The notes: generated by a model not told the origin, from the letters alone. A stretch of 53,961 nucleotides of DNA from an uncultured Alphaproteobacteria bacterium (GCA_944390275.1 CALXPL010000008.1:1-53961); one strand, 5' to 3'. Counted from the first letter of the stretch, positions 23,045 to 31,636 are shown. Numbers and translations are program-made.

Positions 23045-23959
23045 TTATGCGCTTATACTTCTTTTGTCTTTATAATGAAATAATCCGTCTTCTCCTCTTT
23101 GATAGATGTAGGATACATATACGGTATCTCGATAATCAAGAGACAGAATTTGTGTTTCCTCTATGATGAGTTCTGATGAACCGGCGTTGTGGCAAATTGT
23201 AACATTATTCGGTAAAACGGTTACAAGATATATCGTGCCGTCTTTAATTTGATAGAGTTTGTTCTCTGTTCTTACCAGTTCATCCGCGTAAAAACGTATG
23301 TTTTCTTTTATGCTCAAGTAATGAATTTGTAAATCTTTATTGCGATAAAAATTTATGTCTTCATCCTCGCTTTGCAGAAAATCAATTCCGTTCCAATTTA
23401 ACAGTAAAACCAATTTAACCGGTTCGTAAAATTCCGAAGTCCGTTTATAGAGGTTCTTGTGCTTATATAATAAGTACTTGCCCCCGATAAGTTCATATTC
23501 AGGTGCCTGGTAACTTGCGCGTGGCTCAATTAAAACACAACGACGTTTCTCTGTTTGTGTTTTTTCATTAAGACTTTCTTCACACCATACCTGATTTAAA
23601 ATATCTTCAGGAAGAGAAAATACTTTCATGCCGATACGGTTTAAGGATTTGTTTATTTCTCCTACTGCTAATTTTAAACGTATGAGTTGGTATAAACTCG
23701 GTATGGGGTGATCAATACTGTTGTAGTAGGCTTTGGCTTCAGAAGCTGTCAGCGTTTGGGTCGAAAGCTGCAATGACAACCATATGTCTTTGTCAATCAG
23801 TATGCCCGTTTCTTGGTTGAAAACCGTGTAACGACTGATGCTTCCGTCTTTTAACAAGTAATCACCTTGATAAGGTGAGGGGACTAATAGTCCGCTTTCC
23901 ACTTTCTTTGTATCATAGCAAACCATTTGCTCTAATACATCTTTTTTTGCTAATTTCAT
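23045..23959 (-). CDS. Lcl/DUF1566-like protein, partner of 21977
   Basis: 304 aa. Its first half repeats module 2 of the 21977 protein: GDYLLKDGSISRYTVFNQE, TASEAKAYYNSIDHPIPSLYQL, INKSLNRIGMKVFSLPEDIL, VWCEESL and RRCVLIE. The second half is unique, beta-rich in composition (YVSYIYQRGEDGLFHYKD near the end). The start is the ATG at 23959, preceded by TATAATTATG without a Shine-Dalgarno and, ~25 nt before that, by TTATTATTAAC. The upstream ATG at 23998 lies in that leader and is not chosen. Function unknown. Confidence 0.7.
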   Translation of the reverse strand: MKLAKKDVLEQMVCYDTKKVESGLLVPSPYQGDYLLKDGSISRYTVFNQETGILIDKDIWLSLQLSTQTLTASEAKAYYNSIDHPIPSLYQLIRLKLAVGEINKSLNRIGMKVFSLPEDILNQVWCEESLNEKTQTEKRRCVLIEPRASYQAPEYELIGGKYLLYKHKNLYKRTSEFYEPVKLVLLLNWNGIDFLQSEDEDINFYRNKDLQIHYLSIKENIRFYADELVRTENKLYQIKDGTIYLVTVLPNNVTICHNAGSSELIIEETQILSLDYRDTVYVSYIYQRGEDGLFHYKDKRSISA

Positions 23960-24154
23960 AATTATACGTTTTTTGGTGTTAATAATAAATGTTCCCATAA
24001 TAATTAATGGTTGTTCTTCTCTTATATCCCTTTCGGATAAATGTCAACCTCTTTTGTCAAATTCATTTCCTTTTCTGTTTGACTTTTTGTCGCCTTGTTG
24101 CTACTATGCCCCCAATTTCTTATAATTATTATTCATTATTTAATTCTTATTTTT

Positions 24155-24601
24155 ATGGAAAATTTTATTTTTTTTAAAGAAGCTGTCTTTGGGTTGTTCG
24201 TGCTTAACATTCTGTGGTTCTTTGCTAATCTCTACTTGTCGGTTGCTTTGAAAAACAAACGCAGAAAACTCAATGCTCCTTTGTCTGCGGAAAAAAAGGT
24301 TGTTCCCGAACAAAATTCTTCTCCTGCCGGAAAGGTTAGCCGCGTTTCTTCTCAAAAAACTCTTGACGAAATTGATAATGTTGCTCTGTTGCGTTCCGAG
24401 GTGTTGCCTTTCGACGTTAATCTTGCCGAAAACGTTAGGGTTGCTCATACCGAAAACTGTTCCGAAAATCTCACTACGGCTTCTTGTGCCTGTGAGGCGG
24501 ATGATATTCCTGTTGTCGAAGCGGAAGTCGTTTTCGAAACAAAAACAGAAGGCGAAACCGCTGAAGCCGTCTCTGAAACGAAGTATGTTCACAAAGTTTA
24601 G
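24155..24601 (+). CDS. Hypothetical single-pass membrane protein
   Basis: 148 aa: one N-terminal membrane helix (about residues 10-32), a short basic stretch (KNKRRKL), then a long acidic, disordered-looking cytoplasmic tail. ATG 24155 has AT-rich sequence without a clear ribosome site. After the TAG stop (24599-24601) the frame remains open for another 28 codons to a second TAG at 24686-24688. The translation is of similar acidic composition (TEGNNLSDFSDEN...). The original gene may have been ~29 codons longer. Function unknown. Confidence 0.6.
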   Translation: MENFIFFKEAVFGLFVLNILWFFANLYLSVALKNKRRKLNAPLSAEKKVVPEQNSSPAGKVSRVSSQKTLDEIDNVALLRSEVLPFDVNLAENVRVAHTENCSENLTTASCACEADDIPVVEAEVVFETKTEGETAEAVSETKYVHKV

Positions 24602-24710
24602 ACCGAGGGAAATAATCTTTCCGATTTTTCTGATGAAAACACCGACCTTTCCAAAACGGATTATGTTTCCGTGGTCGTCAAGTTTTAGATGTTGTTTGAA
24701 TGTTTTTTTG

Positions 24711-24739
24711 AACAGAGGACACGTTCCTCTGTTTTTTTT
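24711..24739 (+). terminator. Strong rho-independent terminator
   Basis: AACAGAGGA (24711-24719) and TCCTCTGTT (24725-24733) form a perfect 9-bp stem with a 5-nt loop. The T-run reaches 24739. Confidence 0.9.
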
Positions 24740-24853
24740 GTGCCGAAAATTTATTTCTGAAACTATGGGAAAATGATAACTGCTTGAAAAAGTCTTTGCT
24801 TCATGTTATGCTTATTTATTACTTTGTTATGGGCTTTATTTTGAGGCTTCTTG

Positions 24854-25885
24854 ATGAACAACTATCAAACTCTTGAAACTTATTTGCCGGAAATGTCCGA
24901 ACTGCGCAAAGAATATAATCAATTTATCAATGATAATAAAATGCAAAAATCAGAAGATGATAAGTTATTTGATTATTTTTTGCTCATACGTCATGCTTAT
25001 CAAAAACATGATTTTAACTACTGCTTTGCTAAACCCGATTTTAATATCCTCTTGGATAATCCCAAAAATTATCAGACTATCAAAGAAGTGCTTGACGCCG
25101 TCAATACGCTTCTTGCTCATAAATTGCGTTACCGTGAAATGAATGACAAAATTAACGGCTTTCCCTCTGTTGTGTTGAAAGAACTTGAGGATTTTCCCAA
25201 TAAAGAAGGTTATGATATTAATCACCAAGATTATTGGACTTGGAAAAAATTTCCGGCTTTTGATAAAACTATGGAATTTCGTCATCTGGGAAAAAAATTT
25301 GTTCGTTATGCCCTTAATGTGAAACCTAATGTCGGGATTTTCAAAAAACTTGATGCCGCGTGCGATAAAAATGGGGCACTTGCTTATAAAGTGGCTTCTC
25401 AAAACGGCTATAATTATCGTAAAGACCCCATTATTATTTATGGAATCGCCGATGATAAAGAAAAAATGTTGTCTGATTTATCGGCTTTCGTTCCTTTGTA
25501 CAAGCGCGGTGATGTTTATGATATGCTCGGTTATGAAAATTTGAATAACGGGGTTTATTTTGCCGAGGAAATTCGTCCCGAAAATATGCTTTCCTTGATG
25601 AATGATATTGCAACTCCCGAAGAAAAAGGTGTCTATACTCAACCCCTTGAAGATGATTTTGAACAAATTGAACGGGAATTCGATTTCGAAAAGAATTTGA
25701 AAAAACAAAATACTTTGCGCGGAACGTTGCTGCATTTGCTCTATCGCAACAGATATAATCCCGAAATCTCTGCGGCTCAATTTCAGGCTTATAAAATGAT
25801 GGTGGCTTTGTGTCATGCGAAACAAAAAACTTTGCCGGTTAACAAGAGAGCCGTTGTTGAGGCAAATTCCGAGTATGAATTATAG
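24854..25885 (+). CDS. Hypothetical protein (343 aa)
   Basis: Soluble, charged protein without recognised domains or signal peptide. ATG 24854 has GAGG (24843-24846) 7 nt upstream. The composition is even, with many aromatic residues in the middle (HQDYWTWKKFPAF, residues ~125-137). It ends with helical segments that include a LRGTLLHLLYRNRYNPE stretch. It stands alone between two terminator-bounded regions. Function unknown. Confidence 0.75.
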   Translation: MNNYQTLETYLPEMSELRKEYNQFINDNKMQKSEDDKLFDYFLLIRHAYQKHDFNYCFAKPDFNILLDNPKNYQTIKEVLDAVNTLLAHKLRYREMNDKINGFPSVVLKELEDFPNKEGYDINHQDYWTWKKFPAFDKTMEFRHLGKKFVRYALNVKPNVGIFKKLDAACDKNGALAYKVASQNGYNYRKDPIIIYGIADDKEKMLSDLSAFVPLYKRGDVYDMLGYENLNNGVYFAEEIRPENMLSLMNDIATPEEKGVYTQPLEDDFEQIEREFDFEKNLKKQNTLRGTLLHLLYRNRYNPEISAAQFQAYKMMVALCHAKQKTLPVNKRAVVEANSEYEL

Positions 25886-25922
25886 AGGAGGTCGATGCCG
25901 GAAGGAAAAGGTTAGGGCGGGG

Positions 25923-25999
25923 CAAATCCAACGCTTCCATCCACAAAAAAATCCCACTCTTTCGAGCAGGATTTTTTTATTGGTGAGCGCGTCGGGATT
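25923..25999. repeat. Upstream copy of a 77-bp direct repeat containing the tRNA-Lys 3' end
   Basis: The 77 bp at 25923-25999 are identical to 26103-26179 (offset 180 bp). They include a copy of the tRNA terminator (about 25944-25979) and the last 19 bp of tRNA-Lys with CCA (25981-25999). The rest of the tRNA is absent from this copy. Confidence 0.92.
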
Positions 26000-26102
26000 G
26001 TCTTCGACAGCTTCGCTGCTCATTCCTGCGTCCTCGCTCGCTTCGCTCACCGACATACTTCCGTCTGTCATCTCGTCCTTGTCGAACCCTCTCTCTCGGG
26101 TT
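26000..26102. other. 103-bp segment between the two tRNA-Lys 3' repeats
   Basis: GC-richer than its surroundings and full of short repeats of TCGCT/CTTCG type. It has no open frame with a ribosome site. It could be a decayed inserted or spacer sequence; nothing in it is recognised. Confidence 0.5.
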
Positions 26103-26123
26103 CAAATCCAACGCTTCCATCCA

Positions 26124-26159
26124 CAAAAAAATCCCACTCTTTCGAGCAGGATTTTTTTA
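26124..26159 (-). terminator. Terminator of tRNA-Lys
   Basis: On the minus strand AATCCTGCTC-GAAA-GAGTGGGATT forms a 10-bp stem (two G-U pairs) with a stable GAAA loop, followed by seven T. Confidence 0.9.
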
Positions 26160-26160
26160 T

Positions 26161-26236
26161 TGGTGAGCGCGTCGGGATTCGAACCCGAGACCCTTTGATT
26201 AAAAGTCAAATGCTCTACCGACTGAGCTACGCACCC
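26161..26236 (-). tRNA. tRNA-Lys (anticodon TTT)
   Basis: The minus strand reads a complete 76-nt cloverleaf. The acceptor stem is GGGTGCG/CGCGCTC with a mismatch. The D arm is GCTCAGTCGGTAGAGC. The anticodon arm TTTGACTTTTAATCAAA has TTT as anticodon. The T arm is CTCGGGTTCGAATCCCGA-like, and CCA is encoded (26163-26161). It ends at a strong terminator. Confidence 0.96.
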
Positions 26237-26412
26237 TTAATCTTGTCGCTTCGTTCGCGTCAACGTGTGTGTTATAAAAGATTATTTTCTTATAGTCAAT
26301 ATAAAAATATCTTTTTTTTTCTTATTTTTTTATTTTTGTAATTTATTTATTAATAATTATGTGTTATTATCTCTATCAGATTTGTTAATTAATATTTTTA
26401 TAGGTGCTTGTT

Positions 26413-26727
26413 ATGGTCGATAATCCTAATCAAACTGAAGATCAATATGATATTCTCCAAAATGCTAAAGGCGAAATCTTAATTATTATCCAATATCGTG
26501 CCGGTGGTCCCGAAAATCCCCGCCTCGTCTATGATGGCGGTGATCACGCTCTCCTCTATCGTAGCCGCGAAAGCGCCGTTATGCTCGAGGAAATCGATGA
26601 ACGCGCTCGTAAACCTTTGCGCGCCGTCTCCGAAATCTTAATGGTCGAATTGGAAAATGATGACGTCGCTCGCGAATATCGAGTCCCCGTCCGTAATGTC
26701 AAAAATCTTGATTCCCTTTTTAAATAA
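26413..26727 (+). CDS. Hypothetical protein (104 aa)
   Basis: Small acidic soluble protein. The first half looks beta-rich (GEILIIIQYRAGG, residues ~20-33; RLVYDGGDHALLYRS). The second half is helical and charged. ATG 26413 has AGGTG ~7 nt upstream; the GTG at 26404 overlaps that site. It lies between tRNA-Lys (divergent) and the nuo-like genes, with its own terminator. No family is recognised. Confidence 0.7.
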   Translation: MVDNPNQTEDQYDILQNAKGEILIIIQYRAGGPENPRLVYDGGDHALLYRSRESAVMLEEIDERARKPLRAVSEILMVELENDDVAREYRVPVRNVKNLDSLFK

Positions 26728-26745
26728 GTTTTCCTTCTTCCTTTC

Positions 26746-26780
26746 GAGCCGTATCTCCTTGATTCGGCTCTCTTTTTTTT
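26746..26780 (+). terminator. Terminator of the 26413 gene
   Basis: GAGCCG (26746-26751) and CGGCTC (26765-26770) with a 13-nt loop, then TCTTTTTTTT. Confidence 0.85.
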
Positions 26781-26791
26781 CAAAAATCTTC

Positions 26792-26842
26792 CCATCCCTT
26801 AAAACTCCTTGCCGCTCTTCCATCCCTTAAAACTCCTTGCCC
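26792..26842 (+). repeat. 28-bp tandem repeat
   Basis: CCATCCCTTAAAACTCCTTG with CC following occurs twice, 28 bp apart (26792 and 26820), downstream of the terminator. Confidence 0.8.
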
Positions 26843-27040
26843 TCTCGCGAATCGTATCCGCGACTCCTTTGTTAACCTCCCGAGTCGCTTCCCTAATTCC
26901 CTCACTTTACCTTAATATTCTTTTCCCGTTTCCCTCTTTTATACCCTATTTGCTATGTGGAAAATTTTTTTCCTCTACTTGAATGATATTTCCCTTGTTG
27001 TATTATGTATCAAATCTTTCTTCTCCTTCGGTGAGGTGTT

Positions 27041-28711
27041 ATGTTTAATCAGCTCGTGGCGGCCTTAATCCCTTTGGGACTCTTGGCTTTCCTTTTTCAA
27101 AAAAATCGTATGCAACGTACTTGGGCCGCTTTGCTCTTTGTTGCTTTCTTTTCCGTCGTCGCCTTTTCTATCGCTTCTTTCGGCTTCGAAAGCAATCCTA
27201 AACCCTTTATCTGGAAATGGATCGTCTCCCCCGTGATTAATGTCAACCTTGTCTTGAAATATTCTCCTGATTTGGATGGCGTCGCCGCTGCCTTGTTCCT
27301 TGCCGTCGGTGTGGCTCTCTTTTATAATAGCTTCTGCTTCTTTGAAAAAGAACGCTTGAAAGTCGCCGGTTTGGCAATCTTCTTGTTGGTGATGATGATT
27401 GTTCTTATTTCTGCTCAAAATATGATGCAGCTCTTGGTCGCCGCTTGCTTTATTGATGTCTTGGCCTTCTATCTCATTAATGATATGCCGGCAAAACAAA
27501 AATTTGTCTTCTTTAATCTCTTGGCCGATATGCTCCTTATGACCGCTTTGGCTCTCTTTTGGATTAAGTCTTCTTCCCTTAATTTTAATGCTTTGCCTCT
27601 TTTTGCTAAAAATAATCCTTATGCTTCTATCGTCGCCGCTTTCCTTATTCTGGCTGCTATGATGAAATCAGGACTCTTCCTCTTCCATGATGCTTTCCTT
27701 AATCTTAAAAATTTGTCCTTCCAACGTAATATGCTCTTGATTACCTCCGCGACTCCTTTGGCCGGGGCTTTTATCTTGTATAAATTTATGCCCTTGATGG
27801 TTGCTTTGAAATGGACTGAACCTCTTATCTTCTTTGCCGCTCTCTTTACTATCTTATGGGCTTTGGTCGGTACTTTAATCGTTAATAATATGCATGTCCG
27901 TATCTTGTATTTTAATATGTGTGTTTATGGTCTCTTGTTCGCTTGTTTGGCTGCCCAATACAAAACCTTTCTTACTTTCTTGCCCGCCGCTTTGATGTGC
28001 TCCCTCGTTACAACTATTATCTTAGTTTTGCCCGTAATCGCCGCCTCAAATGATGCTTTTCTTTCTCATTACGGGGCTTTCTTTAATAAAATGAAATTTA
28101 CCGCTTGCCTCTCCTTAATCGCTCTCTGTCTTGAAATTCCCGTCTGGTATCATTTCGTTACACTTAATCTTAATCTTTGGATTATCATCGCTTTGGCTTT
28201 GCGACTCATCGTCTTGGCTCATATCTTGGGATGTATCTATTTGGGGAAAAAAGTCGCTGATGATAAAGTTTGGTCCTTGCTCCGTAATCCTCATCTCTTC
28301 TATTTAATCCCCTTAATCCTACTCTCCGCGGCTTTGCTCATCTTTAATACCGATGCTTTCTCTTGCTATGCCGCAGCATTTACGGGCATCATCTGCTTGG
28401 TCTTTATCTCTCGGCCCTTCCGTTTCTTGAATCCTTGTCTTTCAAACTCTTTTATTCAAAATGCTCAACCCGTGATGAAATTTTATTATTTCTTGTTGGT
28501 CTTGCCTTTAACGGTTATGGGACGCGTCTTGTGGATACTTATTGATTTCTTGCTCATTGAACGAACTTTGTTATATGCTTTGCAAAGAATCGTGTCCCTT
28601 TTGGTGTGTTGTTCCCAAAAAATTCATGCTCAACTTAAAATTGGCGGCGTCGCTTTCGTCTTGTGCGGAATCGCTGTCTTGTTGCTGTCTTTCTTTGCTA
28701 AGGAGTGGTAA
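27041..28711 (+). CDS. NuoL-like proton-antiporter-type membrane subunit (divergent)
   Basis: 556 aa with about 14 hydrophobic segments. Length, gene order and partial motifs identify a divergent NuoL (complex I, distal pump subunit). The lysine-bearing helix is kept (MKSGLFLFHDAFL, equivalent of E. coli GKSAQ-PLHTWLPDA). By eye, the conserved Glu of NuoL helix 5 (FWEGVG) is replaced: the matching stretch reads AACFIDVLAFYL. The usual HAATMV segment reads LLITSATPL. The ATG at 27041 has GTGAGG upstream. It is the first of three consecutive pump-type genes. The rest of nuo is not in this window. Confidence 0.8.
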   Translation: MFNQLVAALIPLGLLAFLFQKNRMQRTWAALLFVAFFSVVAFSIASFGFESNPKPFIWKWIVSPVINVNLVLKYSPDLDGVAAALFLAVGVALFYNSFCFFEKERLKVAGLAIFLLVMMIVLISAQNMMQLLVAACFIDVLAFYLINDMPAKQKFVFFNLLADMLLMTALALFWIKSSSLNFNALPLFAKNNPYASIVAAFLILAAMMKSGLFLFHDAFLNLKNLSFQRNMLLITSATPLAGAFILYKFMPLMVALKWTEPLIFFAALFTILWALVGTLIVNNMHVRILYFNMCVYGLLFACLAAQYKTFLTFLPAALMCSLVTTIILVLPVIAASNDAFLSHYGAFFNKMKFTACLSLIALCLEIPVWYHFVTLNLNLWIIIALALRLIVLAHILGCIYLGKKVADDKVWSLLRNPHLFYLIPLILLSAALLIFNTDAFSCYAAAFTGIICLVFISRPFRFLNPCLSNSFIQNAQPVMKFYYFLLVLPLTVMGRVLWILIDFLLIERTLLYALQRIVSLLVCCSQKIHAQLKIGGVAFVLCGIAVLLLSFFAKEW

Positions 28712-28767
28712 TGTGTGCGTCTTCTCTTGTCCTGATTGGCTTCCTTTCCTTTTAACGGAGGACTCTT

Positions 28768-30201
28768 ATGAATCCTAATCTGCCTTATTTGCTCTTAATT
28801 GCCCTTATCCCTCTCGTCGGTGCCGCTTTCGTCTTGTGTGGAACCGAAAATACTAAAAAATTTATCCCAAATGCTTGGGCCGTCGCTATCTTGACTATCG
28901 TAACCGATTTAATCTTAATCTTGCGCGCTTTCTACCATATTAAAACCGGTTATGGTAATATGCAGCTTTCCGAAACTTATGTCTGGTGGGAAATGCCCAG
29001 AATCGAACTCACTTTCGCCGTCGATAGCTTCTCTCTCTTGCTCTTGCTCGGCGTCTTCTTGGCTGTCTTGGTCGGAATGTGGTTCGAAAAAAATTATCAT
29101 GACACTTGTAAACCTCGCATCGTCTTCGCTCTCTTCTTCCTTACATCTCTGTCCGGTTTCTTTATGGCCGCTGATGTCTTCTCTTTCTTTATCTTCTTCC
29201 TGATTATGCTCTTGCCCCTCTTTATGCTCATCGGTTTGTCCGGTGATATTAAAAAACAAGCCGCTATCTTCCGATTCATGCTCTATAACCTCTTTGGCGC
29301 TATGCTCCTCTTTGCTGCCGTCATCATCCTCTATAATCATCAAAATCATTCTATCTTGCTCGGTGATGTCAGCTCCGTCAAACTGCGTGAAAAAGGCGAA
29401 ATTACTCTTTGGCTTACTATCTTTGTCGCTTTCCTCTCTCGTATCCCCATCTGGCCCTTCCATTATTGGATTGCTTCCGTTAATGCCGCTTTGAAAAATC
29501 CTCTCGTCTTTGTGGTCGCTAACTTAATGCCTTTGACCGGTATTTACGGATTTATCCGCTTTTGGCCAAATACCGTCCCCGATACCGCCGCTTTTTGCTT
29601 GTATTTCCTCGAAATTATCGGCGTTATCAGTATGTTCTTTATTGCTCTCATCGGTGTCATTAATAAAGATATTAATTATAAAATCTTCGCTTTCGTGACC
29701 GTCTATTATATCTTTTTCCTTTTGGGTATCTTTTTACCTACCGACCAATTTATCCTTAATCTCGGCTTCTCTCTCTTCGCTTTCTTGCTTATCTTTGCCG
29801 CTATCGCCTCTCTTACCGCTTATGTCGAAAATGCTTTGGAGCGCGAAAATCTTAAACCTCTCGGTATCTTTTCTTATATGCCTCGCGTGTCCTTGTGTCT
29901 GGCTGTGTTTATTTTAGCTGCCGTCGGGTTGCCGCTTTCCGCTATGTTCGTGAATAATTTTGTCGTCTTTGCCGCTTTGCTTGACTATAATATCATTTCG
30001 GCTCTCTTGGCTCTGGTCGCTTTGTCTTTGGCTGCTATGTCCTTGTTACGCGAATTCTTCTTGCGAAAATCTCCCGCTCCTTATCCCGCTGATACAGCGC
30101 GTTGCTTGGATATTGCTCCTCCTGATTTGTGCTTTTTCTTATCCGCTGCCGCAGTGTTGATTTTGTCTTTCTTTAATCCTTTATGGTTTTTGAGAGGGTA
30201 A
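28768..30201 (+). CDS. NuoM-like proton-antiporter-type membrane subunit (degenerate)
   Basis: 477 aa, about 14 membrane helices. It is recognisable as NuoM by FAVDSFSLLLLLGVFL, the block LSRIPIWPFHYWI (equivalent of VKMPVVPLHGWLP), and IYGFIRFW. Key pumping residues are altered by my alignment. The E144 position in helix 5 is Leu145 (FFLIMLLPLFMLIG). K234 is Arg225. The K265 helix reads NLMPLTGIYG with no lysine. It probably cannot pump in the usual way, or it has diverged to another role. It lies 56 bp after the NuoL-like gene. Confidence 0.82.
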   Translation: MNPNLPYLLLIALIPLVGAAFVLCGTENTKKFIPNAWAVAILTIVTDLILILRAFYHIKTGYGNMQLSETYVWWEMPRIELTFAVDSFSLLLLLGVFLAVLVGMWFEKNYHDTCKPRIVFALFFLTSLSGFFMAADVFSFFIFFLIMLLPLFMLIGLSGDIKKQAAIFRFMLYNLFGAMLLFAAVIILYNHQNHSILLGDVSSVKLREKGEITLWLTIFVAFLSRIPIWPFHYWIASVNAALKNPLVFVVANLMPLTGIYGFIRFWPNTVPDTAAFCLYFLEIIGVISMFFIALIGVINKDINYKIFAFVTVYYIFFLLGIFLPTDQFILNLGFSLFAFLLIFAAIASLTAYVENALERENLKPLGIFSYMPRVSLCLAVFILAAVGLPLSAMFVNNFVVFAALLDYNIISALLALVALSLAAMSLLREFFLRKSPAPYPADTARCLDIAPPDLCFFLSAAAVLILSFFNPLWFLRG

Positions 30202-30202
30202 T

Positions 30203-31618
30203 ATGTTCCTTGCTTCTGCTAATCTTTATTCTTTTCTTCCCGAATTATGCTTGGCTTTGGCTCTGATTGTCCAAATCTTGGCTTTCTTCTTTCGTAAAAA
30301 TGTTACTCCTAAGACTTTTTATACTATTGCAAAATTTGCTTTGTTTGCTTCTTCTCTTACCGCTTTCCTCTTCTATAATCAGGATTTCGGAAACTCTTTT
30401 ACGAATAATGAATATACAACTTTGTTTAAGCTCATTATGTATTTGTGGGCTTGGGCTTGCTTCTATCTCTCCTTAAAGTGGTTCCTTTCTCAAGATAAAA
30501 TAAGTTTCCGCTTCTATGCCTTGGCTTTGCTCATCTTAATCGCTTTTTCTTTCGCTCTTTCCGTTAATAATCTGTGGTTCTTGTGGGCCTTGCTCGAAAC
30601 CGCTTTCCTCTTGTTGGTTCTCTTGTTGAAAACTAACGCTGATGAGGAGGGAAACTTAACGGCTATGACTTTCTTTTATTCCTCTTTGCCTTTCTCTTTG
30701 TGCGCCGCTTGGGGAATCTTCTATCTCTCGCAACTTGCCGGTGGGGCTGACTATTCTCTTGTCGCCGCCGCTTTGAAAAATTCTTCAATGAATTTTTACT
30801 TGTTTATGGCTTGCTCTGCTTTGCTCGTCAATATGCTCTTTAAAATCGGTTTGGCTCCTTTCCATTTCTTAATGCCCAAAATCGTCTCCTCTCCTTGTTT
30901 GCCCGTAAGCTCCTTCATTTCCTTCATTCCTGTCTTCGCTTATTATGCTATTTTAATCAAAATGGCTGTCAAAGTCTTTGCTCCCGTCTTTGTGCATTTT
31001 CAAGAACCTCTCCTCATCTTTGCCGTCTTGTCCATGATTATCGGGGTGGCAGGGGCTAATAGTGAAACAAATTTACGACGTATCTTTGCTTATGTCGCTT
31101 TGTTCAATTTAGGTATCGTCTTCTCGGAATTGGCTTTCTTTGATGTACGACGCCTCTATGGCAGCTTTATTTATCTTATCTCTTATATGTTGGCTTTGTC
31201 CGGTGTCTATACTCTCTTTTATGCTTTGAAATCTAAAGGTGATTATCTTAATAATCTTAAGGATATTTCCGGTATCTCTCTTGCAAAACCTTTAATCGCC
31301 GCCGCTATGCTCTTATGCCTTATTTCTATGCTCGGTTTGCCTCCGATGATGGGGTTCCTCGGCTTGTTCTCTCTCTTAAACGGTTTGGCCGCTTTGCGTG
31401 AATACTGGTTGGTCGCCGTTATCCTTGCCGGTAAACTCTTTATGGCTTATGCTTATCTCAAAGTGATTAAAGTGGTTTATTTTGATGCGAAATCCATAAC
31501 CTTGGATCGTGTCGATAAAGGTATTTATCTTTGCTTGTTCGTCAATATTATTTTAACAACCGCCGCGGCCTTTAATCCGCGCTTCTTCTTGGCTATCTTG
31601 CGTAATTTTTTGAATTAA
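30203..31618 (+). CDS. NuoN-like proton-antiporter-type membrane subunit (divergent)
   Basis: 471 aa with about 13-14 membrane helices. The NuoN-type helix-5 Glu is kept (ALLETAFLLL). So is the first lysine (FKIGLAPFHFLMP, equivalent of FKLSAVPFHLWTPD). The second lysine helix reads FISFIPVFAYYAILIK instead of the usual ATASK. LLCLISMLGLPPMMGFLGLF near residue 372 is a strong NuoN match. The start at 30203 is 1 bp after the NuoM stop, with GAGAGGGT overlapping that gene's end. It leads into birA, the usual alphaproteobacterial order. Confidence 0.83.
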   Translation: MFLASANLYSFLPELCLALALIVQILAFFFRKNVTPKTFYTIAKFALFASSLTAFLFYNQDFGNSFTNNEYTTLFKLIMYLWAWACFYLSLKWFLSQDKISFRFYALALLILIAFSFALSVNNLWFLWALLETAFLLLVLLLKTNADEEGNLTAMTFFYSSLPFSLCAAWGIFYLSQLAGGADYSLVAAALKNSSMNFYLFMACSALLVNMLFKIGLAPFHFLMPKIVSSPCLPVSSFISFIPVFAYYAILIKMAVKVFAPVFVHFQEPLLIFAVLSMIIGVAGANSETNLRRIFAYVALFNLGIVFSELAFFDVRRLYGSFIYLISYMLALSGVYTLFYALKSKGDYLNNLKDISGISLAKPLIAAAMLLCLISMLGLPPMMGFLGLFSLLNGLAALREYWLVAVILAGKLFMAYAYLKVIKVVYFDAKSITLDRVDKGIYLCLFVNIILTTAAAFNPRFFLAILRNFLN

Positions 31619-31636
31619 TTTGGGCTGAGGTTATTT

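Larger units (their letters stand above)
26728..27040. other. Intergenic region before the nuo-like genes
   Basis: It contains the terminator at 26746-26780 and a 28-bp direct repeat CCATCCCTTAAAACTCCTTG... (26792 and 26820). An AT-rich stretch follows up to the ribosome site GGTGAGG at 27031-27036. No gene is seen. The repeat does not copy a coding end here. Confidence 0.7.

Noticed and set aside
26075..26130. Second, degraded tRNA (GGTTCAAATCC...CCATCCA)
   Set aside because: The arms do not pair as T or acceptor stems, and the same sequence occurs in the repeat without the T-loop context.
25815..26198. Plus-strand frame across the tRNA-Lys repeats
   Set aside because: It overlaps a tRNA and its duplicated 3' end, has repeat-derived sequence and no ribosome site.
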